Assembly: GCF_900102685.1 (NCBI RefSeq) | Contig: NZ_FMZA01000022.1 | Span: 1-55,863 of the forward strand | Origin: Melghirimyces thermohalophilus | GTDB lineage: Bacteria; Bacillota; Bacilli; Thermoactinomycetales; DSM-45169 | Reading direction: 5' to 3' | Length of the DNA stretch: 55,863 nucleotides | Shown here: in pieces, positions 17,756 to 26,675 of the stretch | How positions within the stretch are numbered: position 1 is the stretch's first letter | Layout: each line of letters begins with the position of its first letter | Position numbers and translations under genes: made by a program | The notes under the pieces: model-generated | Databases searched by the model: none | The model's input: the letters and a program-made list of their open reading frames with translations, nothing else | Told to the model about the DNA's origin: nothing

Positions 17756-18307
17756 ATGAACAAAAAAATGATGGGCGACCGGCTGTATCTGCGCAGGCCG
17801 GAGCTGGACGATGCGGCGGCGTTTTTAACCCTTCGCAGCAACAACCGAAGCTTTCTCCGCCCCTATGAGCCCCACCATCCGGAGAGAACCTACACCCTGG
17901 AGGGGCAACAGGCGTCCATTCGAAGAATCATTCACCAGTGGGAGCAGGGGACGGGGTTTGCCACTGGGATTTTCCTTCATCACAGCGATCAGCTGATCGG
18001 CCGGGTCCATCTCAGCAATGTAACCCGAGGCGCCTGGCAGAATTGCACCATCGGATATTTCCTCGACCAGGAGTGTCAGGGAAAGGGATATATGACCGAA
18101 GCCGTTCGACTTGCGGTCTCCTTCGCCTTCCGGGAGGCCGGGTTGCACCGGGTGGAAGCTTCCGTTCTTCCCGCCAACATTCCGTCCATCCGGGTGTTGG
18201 AAAAGGTGGGTTTCCGCTACATCGGCTTGTCACGGGCCCACTTGAAAATCGATGGGGCTTGGCGCGATCATCTTCTCTATTCTCTCACATCGGAAATGGA
18301 GGTTTAA
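17756..18307 (+). CDS. GNAT acetyltransferase, RimJ/RimL-like
   Basis: 183 residues. The GNAT core is clear: RLYLRRPELDDAAAFLTLRS at the start, LIGRVHLSNV, the acetyl-CoA loop QECQGKGYMTEAV, ASVLPANIPSIRVLEKVGF and RDHLLYSL at the end. This is the arrangement of ribosomal-protein or antibiotic N-acetyltransferases (RimJ, SpeG-like); the substrate is unknown. ATG at 17756 lies 10 bases after AGAAGGGA. Confidence 0.88.
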   Translation: MNKKMMGDRLYLRRPELDDAAAFLTLRSNNRSFLRPYEPHHPERTYTLEGQQASIRRIIHQWEQGTGFATGIFLHHSDQLIGRVHLSNVTRGAWQNCTIGYFLDQECQGKGYMTEAVRLAVSFAFREAGLHRVEASVLPANIPSIRVLEKVGFRYIGLSRAHLKIDGAWRDHLLYSLTSEMEV

Positions 18308-18329
18308 CGTGTCCAGCCTTCCCCTCTCT

Positions 18330-18356
18330 TAACATCTTCTCAACCCTTCTTTCTGG
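18330..18356 (+). promoter_or_regulatory. Possible Pho-box-like repeats before phoD
   Basis: TTAACA, TCAACC and TTCTGG occur at 11-base intervals about 95-120 bases upstream of phoD. The first matches the PhoP repeat TTAACA, the others only partly. The call leans on the function of the downstream gene. Confidence 0.3.
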
Positions 18357-18447
18357 GAAAGATTATTTTTCATTAAAGTGAGATTAAACTTGGAATTCCA
18401 TAATACCAGAGGTGAGGATGTTTTCAGAAGGAAGTGGGGGATGATCG

Positions 18448-20142
18448 GTGAGTGGAAAAGATTGGGGGAAGATGGATCGACGGGCGTTTTTGCGAGAGAC
18501 CGGTCGCTTGGCGATGATGGCGGCGGGAGCAGCCATCGCTGGCACGGTGCCCTCCCGAGAGGTGGAGGCGGCTCCGGTCTTCAGCAAGTATCCCTTTACC
18601 CTGGGCGTCGCCTCAGGCGATCCGCTGCCGGAGGGTGTGGTGTTGTGGACGCGTCTGGCACCGGAGCCCTTAAAGGGGGGCGGCCTGCCAGCCCGGGATT
18701 ACCCTGTCCAGTGGGAAATGGCTACAGACCGGGATTTTACCGAGATCGTGCGCCAGGGGACAGCTGTTGCCCGAGCCGATCTGGGTCATTCCGTCCATGT
18801 GGAAGTGGATGGCTTGAAGCCGGGGCAAACCTATTACTACCGGTTTTACGCTGGCGGTCAAAAGAGCCCCATCGGAAGAACCAAGACCGCACCGGCGGCG
18901 GGGGCTTCTTTGGACTCCTTTACCTTTGCCTTTGCTTCCTGCCAACAATACGAGCACGGTTATTACACCGCCTATCGTCATATGGCCCGGGAAGAGCTGG
19001 ATTTGGTGATCCATCTGGGAGATTACATATACGAATATGGGCCGGATGAATACGTGGCCAAGTCGGGCAATGTTCGACAGCACAACAGCCCGGAGATCAC
19101 CACGCTGGAAGGTTATCGGAATCGCTACGCCCAATATCGCTTGGACAAGGATTTGCAGGCCGCCCATGCCGCCTTTCCCTGGGTGGTCACCTGGGACGAC
19201 CACGAGGTGGAAAACAACTACGCCGACCATATCCCGGAAAAGGGTCAGGATCCGGAAGCCTTTATCCAACGGCGTGCAGCGGCCTACCAAGCCTATTACG
19301 AGCATATGCCCCTGCGCCGTTCTTCTTTGCCCCAGGGGCCGGACATGCAGCTATATCGTCGCTTGACCTTCGGGGATCTCGTGCAGTTTCACGTATTGGA
19401 CACCCGTCAGTACCGGGACAATCAAGCCAATGGGGATGGTTTCAAAGAACCTAATGACGAGTCTCTCGATCCAAATCGGACGCTGCTGGGGAAGGAGCAG
19501 GAGGAGTGGCTTGTCAGCGGGTTAAAAAATTCTCCCACTCGTTGGAATGTATTGGCCCAACAGATTTTCTTCGCGGAGATGGATATCCAGCCCGGCCCGG
19601 GAAAAAAGTTAAACATGGATGCCTGGGATGGCTATGCTGCATCGCGCAACCGACTGCTGAAGTTGTTTGCTGGGGGCAGGATTTCTAACCCGGTGGTCAT
19701 CACCGGGGATGTCCATGCCAACTGGGCCAATGACCTGAAAGCCGACTTCGACGATCCGGATTCACCGATCGTCGGTGCCGAATTTGTGGGCACTTCGATC
19801 ACCTCTGGCGGGAACGGTTCCGATCTGCGGGAGGAAACCCCGTCCATTCTGGAAGAGAATCCCCACATCCGTTTCTTTAACGACTACCGGGGGTATGTCC
19901 GCTGTACCGTCACCCCCGATCGCTGGCAGACGGATTACCGGGTGCTCCCTTATGTCAACCAACCGGGTGCCCGCTTATATACTCGAGCCTCCTTCGTTCT
20001 GGAAAGTGGAAAACCCGGTATGAAACAGGTGGTAGACCAACCGGTTCCCGGCGGCCAAGCTCGCTCCACCGATGTGGAAATCGGCCGCTTCCAGGCCCAG
20101 GATAAAGCCCATGCCCGCCGTCTGGAAAAGAGCAACCGGTGA
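18448..20142 (+). CDS. phoD: PhoD-type alkaline phosphatase/phosphodiesterase, Tat-exported
   Basis: 564 residues. The Tat signal is MDRRAFLRETGRLAMMAAGA, followed by cleavage near VEAAP. The body has the PhoD N-terminal fibronectin-like domain (GVASGDPLPEGVVLWTRLAP, LKPGQTYYYRFYAGG) and the metallophosphatase with FASCQQYEHGYY, HLGDYIYEYG, VTWDDHEVENNYAD, LDTRQYRD and ITGDVHANWANDL. These supply the Fe/Ca ligands. It hydrolyses phosphodiesters such as teichoic acids outside the cell to recover phosphate. GTG at 18448 follows GGGGGATGATCG; length is normal. Confidence 0.94.
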   Translation: MSGKDWGKMDRRAFLRETGRLAMMAAGAAIAGTVPSREVEAAPVFSKYPFTLGVASGDPLPEGVVLWTRLAPEPLKGGGLPARDYPVQWEMATDRDFTEIVRQGTAVARADLGHSVHVEVDGLKPGQTYYYRFYAGGQKSPIGRTKTAPAAGASLDSFTFAFASCQQYEHGYYTAYRHMAREELDLVIHLGDYIYEYGPDEYVAKSGNVRQHNSPEITTLEGYRNRYAQYRLDKDLQAAHAAFPWVVTWDDHEVENNYADHIPEKGQDPEAFIQRRAAAYQAYYEHMPLRRSSLPQGPDMQLYRRLTFGDLVQFHVLDTRQYRDNQANGDGFKEPNDESLDPNRTLLGKEQEEWLVSGLKNSPTRWNVLAQQIFFAEMDIQPGPGKKLNMDAWDGYAASRNRLLKLFAGGRISNPVVITGDVHANWANDLKADFDDPDSPIVGAEFVGTSITSGGNGSDLREETPSILEENPHIRFFNDYRGYVRCTVTPDRWQTDYRVLPYVNQPGARLYTRASFVLESGKPGMKQVVDQPVPGGQARSTDVEIGRFQAQDKAHARRLEKSNR

Positions 20143-20152
20143 TGTAGGTTCC

Positions 20153-20180
20153 GCCCCCTCATGAAAGAGGGGGCTTTTGC
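20153..20180 (+). terminator. Terminator of phoD
   Basis: GCCCCCTC (20153-20160) pairs with GAGGGGGC (20167-20174), 6-nt loop, followed by TTTT. Confidence 0.8.
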
Positions 20181-20264
20181 TGTTTTTTCCATGGCCATTA
20201 CATTCACCGTCGACCGTCCTGCGAACGTTGGGGCTGATGACACTCAATTCCAGAAGCCTGTGTT

Positions 20265-20546
20265 TCAGTTTACCACTGCTTGATCATCGAGATGAAAGCG
20301 CCGGGTCAACTCGTCGTGGAACCATTTTAACGTGGTCGGATTGACGGAGTAGTCATGCCGCTTTCCCTGCTTCCGCTCGTACCAGGTGATTGATCCTGCC
20401 AGTGATCTCACCGCCCTCATTCAGCGTAAAGTTGAGCGCGGTTCATCCAGATCGAATTTCGCATAGCCGGGGTGTACTTTCGTCGGCTCTTCTCCAAACA
20501 GATGGCGGTAAAATCGAATGGAAGCATCCAATTGATGTGTCAACAT
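20265..20546 (-). pseudogene. Frameshifted VOC (ArsI/CadI-like) remnant followed by another gene fragment
   Basis: From ATG at 20544-20546 the minus strand reads QLDASIRFYRHLFGEEPTKV and HPGYAKFDLDEP, like the start of a CadI/ArsI-type VOC protein. The frame then stops at 20421, but the next frame continues ALNFTLNEGGEITGRINHL, as those proteins do, to a stop at 20353. A third overlapping stretch (20384-20265) reads WYERKQGKRHDYSVNPTTL and KWFHDELTRRF, resembling the C-terminus of a winged-helix regulator. No single frame is usable. Read as decayed DNA; identities are tentative. Confidence 0.5.
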
Positions 20547-20562
20547 TCCAAAAGGGGGAGGA

Positions 20563-20599
20563 AATAAAAGTGGAGAGGCGAGTCGCGTCGCCTCTCCAC
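20563..20599 (-). terminator. Terminator of purU
   Basis: A 12-bp perfect stem, GTGGAGAGGCGA (20570-20581) with TCGCCTCTCCAC (20588-20599). On the minus strand it is followed by TTTTATTTCC. Confidence 0.85.
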
Positions 20600-20607
20600 T
20601 TCGACAG

Positions 20608-21468
20608 TCAGGATAATATTACTGTCTTATGGCCGTTGAGGAAAATCTGGTCATTGAGATGCCAGCGGATCGCCCGGGCCAGCACCACCCGCTCCAAATC
20701 GCGGCCGATCCGTTTCAGGTCCGCTACCTGAAAACGGTGGTCGACACGATAGACATCTTGTTCGATGATCGGACCTTCGTCCAGTTCTTCGGTCACATAG
20801 TGAGCGGTGCCTCCGATCAGTTTCACACCGCGGTCGAAAGCTTGCTGATAAGGTTTGCTGCCGATAAAGGCAGGCAGGAAGGAGTGGTGAATATTGATCA
20901 TTCGGTTTTTATAACGCTCGATGATCCGGGAAGGCATGATCTGCATGTACCGGGCCAACACCACGGTATCCACCTTTCCCTCCATCAGTTCCAGGTGCTT
21001 CTCTTCCGCCTCCAACCGCGTATCCTTGGAGACGGGCACGTGGTGGTAGGGGATATCGAAGGACTCTGCGATCGGTCGCATATCCGGGTGGTTGCTGATC
21101 ACCATGGCGATATCGGCATTCAGCTCTCCGGTGCGCCAGCGAATCAACAAGTCTTGGAGACAGTGGTCCTCCTTGGAGACAAAGATAGCCAACCGCTGTC
21201 GTCGGTCGGCGGAAACCATCTTCCACTCCATGGAAAATTGCTGAGCGGTCGTTTGAAAGCCTTCCTGCAATTCCGGAAGCCGCTCTGTCAATTGTTCCAG
21301 TTCAAATTCAAAGCGAGCGAAGAGGGTCCCTTGATTCGGATCGGTCGAATACTGATCCAATTTGGTGATGTTGGCGTTGTGGTCGTACAGGTATTTTGAG
21401 ACCGTTGCGATCACCCCGGGTCGGTCCGGACATGTGATCAGAACACGGCCTGTGTTGGAATGTGACAT
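20608..21468 (-). CDS. purU: Formyltetrahydrofolate deformylase
   Basis: 286 residues. An N-terminal ACT domain (LITCPDRPGVIATVSKYLYD) precedes a formyltransferase-fold hydrolase with AMVISNHPDMRP, VVLARYMQIMPS and INIHHSFLPAFIGSKPYQQA. The catalytic Asn-equivalent, His and Asp regions (INIHHS, GGTAHYVTEELDEGPII) are intact. It releases formate from 10-formyl-THF, balancing one-carbon units for purine synthesis. ATG at 21466-21468 has only a weak TAGGGTG upstream. Single-gene unit. Confidence 0.95.
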   Translation of the reverse strand: MSHSNTGRVLITCPDRPGVIATVSKYLYDHNANITKLDQYSTDPNQGTLFARFEFELEQLTERLPELQEGFQTTAQQFSMEWKMVSADRRQRLAIFVSKEDHCLQDLLIRWRTGELNADIAMVISNHPDMRPIAESFDIPYHHVPVSKDTRLEAEEKHLELMEGKVDTVVLARYMQIMPSRIIERYKNRMINIHHSFLPAFIGSKPYQQAFDRGVKLIGGTAHYVTEELDEGPIIEQDVYRVDHRFQVADLKRIGRDLERVVLARAIRWHLNDQIFLNGHKTVILS

Positions 21469-21555
21469 ACGTTATTCACCCTAACCTATAGAAGTTGCAG
21501 CCTTTCCTATTCTAACCCAAAACATTGATCAGGTCTTTCCCTTATTTTAAATAAT

Positions 21556-21591
21556 AAAGCCGATTCCCCCTTTCAGGGAAATCGGCTTTTT
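21556..21591 (-). terminator. Bidirectional terminator after katA
   Basis: AAAGCCGATTCCCCC (21556-21570) pairs with GGGAAATCGGCTTTTT (21576-21591), with a small mismatch near the loop. Confidence 0.75.
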
Positions 21592-21609
21592 GGTGAAACC
21601 CAAATGTGG

Positions 21610-23070
21610 TTACTTGACACCGGCCGGGACCGACAGGCCTAACAGTTCAGCCACTCTTTCGCCAAATTCCGGGTCGGCTTTATAGAAGTGACCGATCTGA
21701 CGCAGCTTGATTTCGTCGCTTTCCACCGGGCGCATATGATCGGCGAAGTTTTTCACCAGCCGTGCTCTTTCGTCTTCGCTCATCAAGCGATAGAGATCCC
21801 CCGGTTGGGTATAGTGGTCATCGGAATTATAGGCGACGCTGTCAGCTTCACCGTAGACCTCGAAGGCGGCCGCTTTCTTGGCGGCATCCTCCACCGGGCC
21901 GTTCAGGCTGTTCGGTTCATAGTTGGGGGCACCGCCGCCGTTGCCGTTCACCGTCATGTAACCGTCGCGCTGGTAGCTGTTGACCTCCACTTTCGGACGG
22001 TTGACCGGGATCTGTTGATGGTTGACCCCGAGTCGATAACGATGGGTATCTCCGTAGCTGAAGATACGGCCCTGCAGCATTTTGTCCGGGGAGGGCTCGA
22101 TGCCGGGGACGAGGTTTCCGGGGGTAAAGGCGGATTGTTCCACTTCCGCAAAATGGTTTTCCGGGTTACGGTTCAGCACCATCTTGCCAACTTCAATCCG
22201 CGGATAATCCTTCTTGGAAACCGTCTTCGTCACGTCGAACAGGTCCCATTTGTAGGTTTTATAGTCTTCGTAAGGAATGATCTGCACATACAGCGTCCAG
22301 GAAGGATAGTTGCCTTCTTCAATGGCATTGAACAGATCCTGCCGGTGGTAATCCGGCTGTTCACCGGCTAGTTTGGCGGCCAGATCGGTGTCGAGACCTT
22401 TGACCCCTTGATCGCTGATGAAGTGATACTTCACCCAGAATTGTTCCCCTTCAGCGTTCACCCATTTAAAGGTGTGGCTGCCGTAACCGTTCATGTGACG
22501 GTAGGTGGCCGGAATGCCCCGGTCCCCGTGCAGGTAGGTGATTTGGTGCAGGGATTCAGGGGAATTGGACCAGAAATCCCAAACCATGTTGGGGTCTTTG
22601 AGACCGGTTTTCGGATGACGCTTCTGTGTATGAATGAAATCAGGGAATTTGATCGCGTCCCGAACGAAGAAGATCGGGGTGTTGTTACCCACCAGGTCGT
22701 AGTTTCCCTCATTGGTATAAAACTTCAAGGCGAAGCCCCGGGGGTCACGAACGGTATCGGCGGAGCCCAACTCACCGGCAACGGTGGAGAAGCGGGCAAA
22801 CATCTCGGTCCGCTTTCCTTTTTCGCTCAGGAAATCAGCTTTGGTGTATTTGGAAATTTCATCGTTGGTGACTTCAAAATATCCGTAAGCGCCGGTACCC
22901 TTCGCGTGCACCACACGCTCCGGAATGCGTTCTCTATTAAAATGAGCCAGTTTTTCAAGCAGATGGAAGTCCTGGATCAACACCGGACCACGGGATCCGG
23001 CCGTGATCGAGTTTTGGTTATCCCCTACCGGAATACCCGCGCCTGTGGTCAGGGTTTTTCTGTTACTCAA
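21610..23070 (-). CDS. katA: Monofunctional haem catalase
   Basis: 486 residues, a small-subunit clade catalase decomposing hydrogen peroxide. The distal histidine is in [18 protein letters not shown], the asparagine region in [20 protein letters not shown], and the proximal haem-ligand tyrosine in [19 protein letters not shown]-site residues are as in Bacillus KatA (483 residues). TTG at 23068-23070 is chosen because AGAGGGG lies at proper distance; the in-frame ATG at 23091 would put that site inside the gene. The promoter is at 23110-23137. Confidence 0.95.
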   Translation of the reverse strand: MSNRKTLTTGAGIPVGDNQNSITAGSRGPVLIQDFHLLEKLAHFNRERIPERVVHAKGTGAYGYFEVTNDEISKYTKADFLSEKGKRTEMFARFSTVAGELGSADTVRDPRGFALKFYTNEGNYDLVGNNTPIFFVRDAIKFPDFIHTQKRHPKTGLKDPNMVWDFWSNSPESLHQITYLHGDRGIPATYRHMNGYGSHTFKWVNAEGEQFWVKYHFISDQGVKGLDTDLAAKLAGEQPDYHRQDLFNAIEEGNYPSWTLYVQIIPYEDYKTYKWDLFDVTKTVSKKDYPRIEVGKMVLNRNPENHFAEVEQSAFTPGNLVPGIEPSPDKMLQGRIFSYGDTHRYRLGVNHQQIPVNRPKVEVNSYQRDGYMTVNGNGGGAPNYEPNSLNGPVEDAAKKAAAFEVYGEADSVAYNSDDHYTQPGDLYRLMSEDERARLVKNFADHMRPVESDEIKLRQIGHFYKADPEFGERVAELLGLSVPAGVK

Positions 23071-23109
23071 TGAAATCCCCTCTCTTTTCATGATTTATAG
23101 TCTAAGTTA

Positions 23110-23137
23110 ATTATAATACAACTCAACTGAAAATCAA
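23110..23137 (-). promoter_or_regulatory. Sigma-A promoter of katA
   Basis: On the minus strand TTGATT (23132-23137) and TATAAT (23110-23115) are separated by 16 bases. The surrounding region is AT-rich with TTATAAT-like words at 23111 and about 23155, reminiscent of PerR boxes, but no 7-1-7 palindrome fits well. Confidence 0.65.
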
Positions 23138-23375
23138 TGTTAACTTACAACCATTATAATTTGCTATTAATCTGACAAGTCAGTATGCGGGAAATCGGTT
23201 AATCTATTTCGATGGTGAGGGATGGATGTTTGATAGGGAGTCTTTCGATTTATTGCAGGTGTGATCGATGGTTTCTTTCTCACGTTCGACTCGTGTCTTC
23301 AATCGGCAGCAAAGATCCAATGTTAAGAAAAAATGCATGGGAACGGACAAGCTGATCCTATCTATCAAAAGTGTA

Positions 23376-23415
23376 AAGAAAGGATCCTTTGCCAGTTTGT
23401 GGGGCAAGGATCCTT
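23376..23415 (-). terminator. Terminator of the tartrate/malate dehydrogenase gene
   Basis: AAGGATCCTTTGCC (23380-23393) pairs with GGCAAGGATCCTT (23403-23415). On the minus strand it is followed by TTTCTTTAC. Confidence 0.75.
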
Positions 23416-23435
23416 CCATCTCTGATCTCGATATT

Positions 23436-24497
23436 TCACTGTTTCGCTTGTAGCCTTGCGATCACCTCATCGGTGACCTCTTTTGTCGTTGACTGTCCGC
23501 CTACATCCGGTGTTAAAAAACCATCCTTCAATACGCTTTCAACAACATCCAACAACACCTCGCCCAGCTCTTCCTCGCCAAAATGATCCAACATCATTTT
23601 GGCTGTCCAAATTTGGCCGATCGGATTGGCGATCCCCTGACCGACAATGTCCGGGGCAGAACCATGCACTGGTTCAAACATGGAGGGATACTTCCCATTC
23701 ACATTGATGTTGGCTGCCGGAGCAATACCGACGCTCCCCATAATCGCTGCCCCAATATCTGTTAAAATATCGCCAAACAAGTTGCTACCGACAATCACAT
23801 CAAATTGCTCCGGGCGGGTAACGAAAAAAGCGGCCAGAGCGTCGATGTGTTGCGATTCGGTTTTCACATTCGGGTAATCCTTTGCTACATCTTCAAAAAC
23901 TTCGTCCCAAAAAGGCATCGAATGATAAATACCGTTGGATTTGGTGGCACTGGTCACATGCCGATTCCGCTTTTTCGCCAACTCAAAGGCAAAACGTATC
24001 GCCCGCTCCGTTCCCTTTCGGGAAAAGACACCATTTTGGATGGCAATTTCATCTTCCCCTTGATAGATTCTGCCCCCGATGGAGCTGTACTCTCCCTCGC
24101 TGTTTTCCCTAACGACGATCAAGTCGAAATCTTTTGGGTTGGCCAGGGGGGACTTCACACCATGAAACATCTTGGCCGGCCGGAGGTTAATCACCTGTTC
24201 AAATTCACGCCGAATCTTGATCAACAATCCCCACAGGGAAATATGATCGGGAACCAATTTTTTATTGCCCACTGCTCCCAGAAAAATCGCATCATAGGGT
24301 TTCAGTGTTTCGAGGCCGTCTTCCGGCATCATTGATCCATTTTCTAAATAATAGTGGCAGTCCCACGGGAAGTCGGTAAACTCAAATCTCAGACCACCGT
24401 GGATCTCGGCCAACACTTCCAGCACATGTTTAGCAGCTGGGACCACTTCTTTGCCGATTCCATCTCCTGGTATCGAAGCGATATTGAATACTTTCAA
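23436..24497 (-). CDS. Isocitrate/isopropylmalate-type dehydrogenase, tartrate/D-malate dehydrogenase subgroup (TtuC/DmlA-like)
   Basis: 353 residues. The family core is complete: IASIPGDGIGKEVVPAA, WDCHYYLENGSMMPEDGLE (a subgroup-specific stretch), YDAIFLGAVGNKKL, VVRENSEGEYSSIGGRIYQG, TSATKSNGIYHSMPFWDEVF, and the metal/NAD site SNLFGDILTDIGAAIMGSVG plus FEPVHGSAPDI. Such enzymes oxidise D-malate, tartrate or related hydroxyacids with NAD and a divalent metal; which one is unknown. TTG at 24495-24497 follows GGGAGGG. Monocistronic. Confidence 0.9.
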   Translation of the reverse strand: MKVFNIASIPGDGIGKEVVPAAKHVLEVLAEIHGGLRFEFTDFPWDCHYYLENGSMMPEDGLETLKPYDAIFLGAVGNKKLVPDHISLWGLLIKIRREFEQVINLRPAKMFHGVKSPLANPKDFDLIVVRENSEGEYSSIGGRIYQGEDEIAIQNGVFSRKGTERAIRFAFELAKKRNRHVTSATKSNGIYHSMPFWDEVFEDVAKDYPNVKTESQHIDALAAFFVTRPEQFDVIVGSNLFGDILTDIGAAIMGSVGIAPAANINVNGKYPSMFEPVHGSAPDIVGQGIANPIGQIWTAKMMLDHFGEEELGEVLLDVVESVLKDGFLTPDVGGQSTTKEVTDEVIARLQAKQ

Positions 24498-24706
24498 CGG
24501 AGTGCCCTCCCATCCGGATCAGTATATAGATTACAGTGACCGCATCGTATCAAGCCCATGCTAGCAGGTGAAAAGAGTTGAGGCAAATTTATCTATTGGG
24601 AATACTATGGAAAGGGCACAACATTCGAAATGGGGGTTAAAAGGAGGAGAGGACGGATAAATATTATGTAGAGGCCATGATGCCACGATCATAAAGGGGG
24701 AGAACT

Positions 24707-24898
24707 GTGAAAAAAATCTATCGCAGTCGTTCCGATAAAAAACTTGCCGGCGTGTGTGCGGGGCTTGCCCGGACGTTGGGGATTGGCCCTTTGTGGGTTC
24801 GTTTGGGAACGCTCCTGCTGTTGATCTTTACCGGCTTTTTCCCCGTCGGGTTGGTCTATATCTTGCTGATATGGCTTCTCCCGAAAGAACCGACGTAA
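24707..24898 (+). CDS. PspC-domain membrane protein
   Basis: 63 residues that are almost exactly one PspC domain: KKIYRSRSDKKLAGVCAGLA, an amphipathic segment, then a membrane helix (LGTLLLLIFTGFFPVGLVYILLIWLLP, split here across one span). Small PspC proteins sit in the cytoplasmic membrane and take part in envelope-stress control. GTG at 24707 follows GGGGGAG. It is flanked by a terminator at 24915. Confidence 0.88.
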   Translation: MKKIYRSRSDKKLAGVCAGLARTLGIGPLWVRLGTLLLLIFTGFFPVGLVYILLIWLLPKEPT

Positions 24899-24914
24899 AA
24901 CGGCCCCTGTAATG

Positions 24915-24955
24915 AAACCCGCCTGATCCCGAATGGGAATGAGGCGGGTTTTCCG
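24915..24955 (+). terminator. Terminator of the PspC gene
   Basis: AAACCCGCCT (24915-24924) pairs with AGGCGGGTTT (24942-24951), followed by TCC. Confidence 0.7.
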
Positions 24956-24961
24956 TCCAGA

Positions 24962-24989
24962 CAAAAACCTCCGGAGAGACCGGAGGTGT
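24962..24989 (-). terminator. Terminator of the Pro/Tyr-rich protein gene
   Basis: ACCTCCGG and CCGGAGGT arms with a short loop. On the minus strand the stem is followed by TTTTTG. Confidence 0.7.
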
Positions 24990-25002
24990 TCATCCCATAA
25001 TG

Positions 25003-25506
25003 TCACCGTCGGTCACGATCGCGGTCGCGATCGTGGTCGCGATCACGGTCGGGGCGGTAAGGCGGTCGGTAGGGCGGTTGATAGGGCGGTCGGTAGGGCG
25101 GATAGTGAGGCTGACGGTAGTAGGGTGGATAGGACGGGGGGTAGCTCGGCGGAAAGTAGGGTGGATAGCTGGGTGGATAATAGGGCGGATAAGTGGGTGG
25201 GTAGTAGTAGCGGAACTGACTGGTGTCCATTCCGCCGCCGTCTCCTGGATAGAATGATGTCTGGGCATAGGGGGGATGGGTGTAAGTGTAAGTAAAAGCA
25301 TAGGGGTCCCACCCCCACCCCCCGTAATATGTCTGTTGCGGGTCACCTCCCTCTGGACTGTAGCCGTATTGGTTGACAGTCGGCTGGTTCCAGTCGTATC
25401 CGTAGGGATAAGATGGTCTGAATTCCCCCTGGTTTTCCTGTTCCCGGCCCAAGGTTTCGGCTTCCGGCTGGTTTTTCTCCCGCTCGTTTTTTCGTTGATC
25501 GGACAA
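25003..25506 (-). CDS. Pro/Tyr-rich low-complexity protein, probably spore coat or surface
   Basis: About 167 residues. Residues 1-35 are charged; the middle has Tyr/Gly/Trp-rich patches (YYGGWGWDPYAFTYTYTH); residues about 100-155 are tandem YPPxYPP units (YYPPTYPPYYPPSYPP); the end is alternating Arg-Asp (RPDRDRDHDRDRDRDRR). No enzyme domain is present. Such compositions are seen in spore coat and adhesive surface proteins of Bacilli, so a coat role is inferred. TTG at 25504-25506 is eight bases after GGGAGGAG; GTG at 25527 would place that site inside the gene. Confidence 0.75.
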   Translation of the reverse strand: MSDQRKNEREKNQPEAETLGREQENQGEFRPSYPYGYDWNQPTVNQYGYSPEGGDPQQTYYGGWGWDPYAFTYTYTHPPYAQTSFYPGDGGGMDTSQFRYYYPPTYPPYYPPSYPPYFPPSYPPSYPPYYRQPHYPPYRPPYQPPYRPPYRPDRDRDHDRDRDRDRR

Positions 25507-25697
25507 CCTGGCTCTCCTCCCTTTCACCTGTTTAGGCTTACATCAAAAATGTATGTGAGATCGAGCGTTTTTTGTTTGTCCAGGACAATTTTAATCATGA
25601 AACGGAAGGCCAATCTTAAAGGGTTTTTTCTTTTCAGTGTAAAACAGTATCTATTAGATCCACCCCAGGGTATCTGTTAGAAGAAGGAGTGGCCTGA

Positions 25698-26387
25698 ATG
25701 ATGATTGTCAGGGAACAGCAAGATCGGTATGTTTTGATCCGTCAGCACGATCATGCCTGGATCTCCGGCGATTTTGCCGATCATTGGAAAGTGATGCCGC
25801 CTCCCTCGACCCGAATCGGGATCCGTTATCACGATGTGGGGTGGGAAAGATTGGACGACGAGGTGAAGTGGAATCCGGAGACGGGTCAGCCTTATTCCTT
25901 TGTGGACTTTCCGATCAAAGAAAAGATCCCCGCTTATACCGCGGGGGTCGATGAGGTGGAAGCGATGGACGCCTTTGCCGCTTGTCTCTGCAGCATGCAT
26001 TACGTCTCCTTTTTCAGCGGCCGAAGGGATGCGGAATCCCTCCGATTTATAAAAGATGAACAGGAGCGGCAACGTCGGCTGATGGACGAGATGGACCGGG
26101 AGAAACGGAGCCGTTTGGAAGAGGATCTCCGTTTATTAAAGCTGTGTGATGATCTGTCCCTCTTCATTTGCCTCAACGAGCCAGGAGTGAACCACCATCC
26201 CTGGTACCGGGAAGGATTCCGTTACGGTGATCGTCACTTGCGACCGGTGTGGGAGGCGCCGGATAAGCTGCGGATCGAACCGACTCCCTTTCGCACCTCC
26301 TTTGAAGTGACGGTGCCTTACCGGTTGGTGGACCGTACTGGCTGCTCTGTAGCGGAGGGTCGTCAGCAAATCCGCATAGGAAGATGA
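25698..26387 (+). CDS. DUF3891 family protein
   Basis: 229 residues. The conserved N-terminal block is LIRQHDHAWISGDFADHW, followed by IGIRYHDVGWERLDDEVKWN and a helical central region rich in Glu/Arg. The His/Asp pattern (HDHAW, YHDVGW) hints at a metal site like HD-type hydrolases, but the family has no assigned function. ATG at 25698 follows AGAAGGAGTGGCC. Monocistronic, preceded by an AT-rich promoter region. Confidence 0.85.
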   Translation: MMIVREQQDRYVLIRQHDHAWISGDFADHWKVMPPPSTRIGIRYHDVGWERLDDEVKWNPETGQPYSFVDFPIKEKIPAYTAGVDEVEAMDAFAACLCSMHYVSFFSGRRDAESLRFIKDEQERQRRLMDEMDREKRSRLEEDLRLLKLCDDLSLFICLNEPGVNHHPWYREGFRYGDRHLRPVWEAPDKLRIEPTPFRTSFEVTVPYRLVDRTGCSVAEGRQQIRIGR

Positions 26388-26524
26388 GCTGCGGTTTCTT
26401 TTCCTCCGATGGGGAGAGTAGGATATACTGGGGATAAGGGACCCGTCGGCCTCGGGTGTCTCTTCCGGAAATGTTTATCTTATATTGAAAGGGAGACGGT
26501 CGTGTACCCCCGAAGAGACCTTTT

Positions 26525-26675
26525 GCACCACAGGCACTACAAACAGAGTGGGCTTACGCCCGGTGAATATAGGATGCACCACAGGCACTACAAACAGAGT
26601 GGGCTTACGCCCGGTGAATATAGGATGCACCACAGGCACTACAAACAGGGCGGGCTTACGCCCTGAAACATGGGT
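26525..26675. repeat. Three tandem copies of a 51-bp repeat
   Basis: Units start at 26525, 26576 and 26627, each opening GCACCACAGGCACTACAAAC. The first two are identical; the third diverges after about 23 bases. Each holds GGGCTTACGCCC, and in the third copy this becomes a perfect AGGGCG/CGCCCT stem. The period is a multiple of 3, so long open frames appear on both strands, but none has a ribosome site or gene-like composition. Confidence 0.9.

Noticed and set aside
23100-23180. PerR box at the katA promoter
   Set aside because: Several TTATAAT-like words occur, but none pairs in the required 7-1-7 palindrome, so only the promoter was recorded.
25000-25346. Plus-strand frames rich in Arg/Gly/Val opposite the coat-like gene
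   Set aside because: They are antisense shadows of the YPP and RD repeats.
26409-26666. Open frames on both strands through the 51-bp repeats
   Set aside because: They stay open only because the repeat length is a multiple of three; no ribosome site and no protein-like composition.
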